Source: Luteococcus sp038433135 (GTDB lineage: Bacteria > Actinomycetota > Actinomycetes > Propionibacteriales > Propionibacteriaceae). From it: a DNA stretch of 64,000 bases. Below are positions 62,161 to 64,000 of the stretch, piece by piece. The notes beneath the pieces were generated by a model, which worked only from the letters and a program-made list of their open reading frames with translations, was not told where the DNA came from and made no database searches. Every line of letters starts with the position of its first letter. Positions within the stretch are counted from its first letter, which is position 1. Both the position numbers and the translations under genes were made by a program. The stretch is from positions 186,001 to 250,000 of the forward strand of contig NZ_JBCDMV010000008.1 of the NCBI RefSeq assembly GCF_038433135.1. Direction: 5' to 3'.

Positions 62161-63498
62161 TCAGTCGCCCATCGTGATCCGGGGATGCAGGTCCTGCTCG
62201 GCCGGCATCCAGAACTCGGCGTCGGCGTCGGTCTGCTCCCCGGAGCGGATGTCCTTGACCTGGCCGTGCGGGCCGCCGAACCAGACGAAGGGGATCCCCC
62301 GACGGTCGGCATGCTTGATCTGCTTGCCGAACTTGTCCGCCTTGGGCGCCACCTCGCACGGGATCCGGCGGGCACGCAGCGCGGCCGCCACCTCTTCGGC
62401 CACCGGGCGGGTCTCCTCGTCGTCGACGGCCACCAGCACGGCGCTGGGCACGCTACGCGATGCGTTGATCTGGCCCTTGGTGATCAGCGGGCCGAGCAGC
62501 CGGGTGACGCCCAGCGAGATCCCGACGCCGGGGAAGGTGACCTTGCCGTCGCTGGCCAGCGAGTCGTAGCGGCCACCCGAGCTGATCGAGCCAAGCTTCT
62601 CGTGGCCCACCAGCTCGGTCTCGTAGACGGTGCCGGTGTAGTAGTCCAGGCCGCGGGCGATCTTGAGGTCCGCGACGATCCGGCCCGGCACCCGTTTGTT
62701 GGCGGCATTGACCACGGCCCGCAGCGCCGCCAGGCCCTCGTCCAGCATCTCGTGCTCGACGCCAAGGGCGCGTACCTGCTCCACGAAGGAGTCGTCCGGG
62801 GTGCAGATGCCGGCCAGCGCAACGCACTTGGCCGCCACCTCGGCGCTCAACCCCAGCTCGTCGACCAGGAGTTCCGCGACGGCGTCGCCGCCGATCTTGT
62901 CGAACTTGTCCACCCGCTGCAGCACATCGAGGGTGTTCTCGATTCCCAGGCCGCGGTAGAAGCCCTCGGCCAGCTTGCGGTTGTTGACGTGCATCAGGGC
63001 CTGCGGCAGCCCCAGCTCGGTGTGCATCCGCTCCAGGGCGGCCAGCATGACGATCGGCGCCTCGACGTCGAAGTGCGGGGCCAGCGTGTCCTGCGCGACG
63101 ATGTCGATGTCGGCCTGCAGGAATTCGCGGTAGCGGCCCTCCTGCGGGCGCTCGCCGCGCCAGACCTTCTGGATCTGGTAGCGGCGGAAGGGGAAGACCA
63201 GGTGGCCGGCATTCTCCAGCACGTAACGGGCGAAGGGCACGGTCAGGTCGAAGTGCAAGCCCAGGTCGTCCTTCTCCGGCTGGGCCTCGTCGGCATGCAG
63301 GCGCCGCACCACGTAGACCTCCTTGGTGATCTCACCCTTGCGGGTCAGCGTCTCCATGGTCTCCACGGCACGGGTCTCGATGTTGGCGAAGCCGTGCAGC
63401 TCGAAGGTCTCGCGCAGGATGTCGAGCACTCGCTGTTCCACCATCCGCCCAGCGGGCAGGAATTCGGGGAAACCGCTCAGCGGCTTGGGACGGGCCAT
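62161..63498 (-). CDS. hisS: Histidyl-tRNA synthetase
   Basis: A 445-aa class II synthetase: MARPKPLSGFPEFLPAGR at the start, motif 2 RYQIQKVWRGERPQEGRYREFLQADIDIV, the histidine A/B motifs (GLDYYTGTVYE, SGGRYDSL) and the C-terminal anticodon domain. It overlaps the MBL hydrolase stop by one base (TGATG). The usual bacterial pairing hisS-aspS is kept with one small gene between. Confidence 0.96.
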   Translation of the reverse strand: MARPKPLSGFPEFLPAGRMVEQRVLDILRETFELHGFANIETRAVETMETLTRKGEITKEVYVVRRLHADEAQPEKDDLGLHFDLTVPFARYVLENAGHLVFPFRRYQIQKVWRGERPQEGRYREFLQADIDIVAQDTLAPHFDVEAPIVMLAALERMHTELGLPQALMHVNNRKLAEGFYRGLGIENTLDVLQRVDKFDKIGGDAVAELLVDELGLSAEVAAKCVALAGICTPDDSFVEQVRALGVEHEMLDEGLAALRAVVNAANKRVPGRIVADLKIARGLDYYTGTVYETELVGHEKLGSISSGGRYDSLASDGKVTFPGVGISLGVTRLLGPLITKGQINASRSVPSAVLVAVDDEETRPVAEEVAAALRARRIPCEVAPKADKFGKQIKHADRRGIPFVWFGGPHGQVKDIRSGEQTDADAEFWMPAEQDLHPRITMGD

Positions 63499-64000
63499 CA
63501 CAGATCACTTCCATCAGCATTCGGGTTCTGCAGCGCCACCAAACGGTCGGGCTGCAGCCACGGGTTGGTCATCCGCTCGGTGGCCATCGTGGTGGTGGGG
63601 CCGTGGCCGGGCAGCAGGTGCGCCTCGTCGGGCAGGGGAAGCACCTGGGTGGCAAGGCTACTGGCCATCACGTAGCCGTCGCCACGCGGGAGGTCGGTGC
63701 GGCCGATCGAACCGGCAAAGACGACGTCGCCGGTGAAGACCAGCTGGTGCTCGTCCAGCTCCGGCAGCAGCAGAGTGCAGCCGGGAGTGTGGCCCGGCGC
63801 GTGCCGGGTGGCGAAGCGGATGCCGGCCACGCTGACATCGCCCTCGTAGTGCCGCACGTCGGCGGGCGGGGTGAACTCGGTGCTGCCGTACAGGCTCTCC
63901 AGGATCGGCCGGGCCTCGTCGCCCAATGCGCGCAGCGGGTACTGCAGCAGGTCGACGTCGGCCTCGTGCACCCAGACCGGCACCCCGGCCTCGTCGGCGA
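63498..64000 (-). CDS. MBL-fold hydrolase (glyoxalase II-like), partial
   Basis: The C-terminal 167 residues of a metallo-beta-lactamase-fold protein, cut by the right window edge. Visible are RHAPGHTPGCTLLL (a zinc-ligand histidine), FTGDVVFAGSIGRTDLP (the bridging aspartate) and HLLPGHGPTTT (the third-site histidine), which match the YcbL/glyoxalase II-like branch. The N-terminal HxHxDH motif lies beyond the window. It is translationally coupled to hisS, a frequent arrangement in actinobacteria. Confidence 0.88.
   Translation of the reverse strand, partial: ADEAGVPVWVHEADVDLLQYPLRALGDEARPILESLYGSTEFTPPADVRHYEGDVSVAGIRFATRHAPGHTPGCTLLLPELDEHQLVFTGDVVFAGSIGRTDLPRGDGYVMASSLATQVLPLPDEAHLLPGHGPTTTMATERMTNPWLQPDRLVALQNPNADGSDL

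Overview
The window is a gene-dense, GC-rich stretch of bacterial chromosome. It looks like a Gram-positive actinobacterium, and I would guess the Propionibacteriales/Propionibacteriaceae. That guess is inference from gene order (hrcA, hemW, lepA, rpsT, holA, comEC/comEA; alaS, ruvX, mltG, aroE, aroC, aroK, aroB; rarA, aspS, hisS), codon use, a CIRCE-controlled hrcA, and actinobacteria-restricted families such as DUF3097 and DUF4192. No rRNA, tRNA, CRISPR array, IS element or prophage was recognised.

Layout. 1-5.0 kb: start of hrcA with its CIRCE operator, a decayed PIN-domain toxin, an MBL hydrolase, an inositol-monophosphatase-like enzyme, DUF3097, a Phd/VapC-type toxin-antitoxin pair and hemW. 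5.3-13.8 kb: transport and accessory block with a sugar ABC importer lacking its ATPase, a GntP permease with a twin palindromic operator, a rhomboid protease, an AgcS amino-acid symporter and an orphan AAA+ ATPase. 13.8-20.2 kb: lepA with a repeat-like in-frame insertion, an ABC-2 exporter with a DesK/DesR-type two-component system, and rpsT. 20.3-27.9 kb: holA, then a three-gene translationally coupled cassette (N-formylglutamate-amidohydrolase-like enzyme, QEGLA/DUF1704 metallopeptidase-like protein, glutathione-synthetase-like ATP-grasp ligase), then comEC and comEA.

28.0-40.4 kb: a very large membrane-fused copper nitrite reductase with an Fe-S-type regulator upstream, a degenerate PfkB-like protein, DUF4192, a secreted protein, an L,D-transpeptidase, malic enzyme and lactate dehydrogenase (a redox/fermentation pair), and a two-component system whose response regulator carries a frameshift. 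40.7-49.2 kb: a tight reverse-strand run alaS-ruvX-mltG-aroE-aroC-aroK-aroB, with most junctions overlapping. 49.3-56.4 kb: a BrkB-like membrane protein, a polar-amino-acid ABC importer, an unusual SDR enzyme with a probable zinc knuckle, a small membrane protein and a secreted FG-GAP protein. 56.5-64 kb: rarA, dienelactone hydrolase, tyrosine phosphatase, aspS, a small membrane protein, hisS and a truncated MBL hydrolase.

A recurrent regulatory signature runs through the window. Many genes have a TAnnnT hexamer exactly 6-7 nt before the start codon and no Shine-Dalgarno, as expected for leaderless transcripts. The most promising candidate for an undescribed system is the coupled amidohydrolase / QEGLA / ATP-grasp cassette at 21.4-24.5 kb, inserted between holA and comEC. 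Other points of interest are the LepA insertion, the nitrite reductase fusion with its regulator, and the SDR lacking its catalytic tyrosine.
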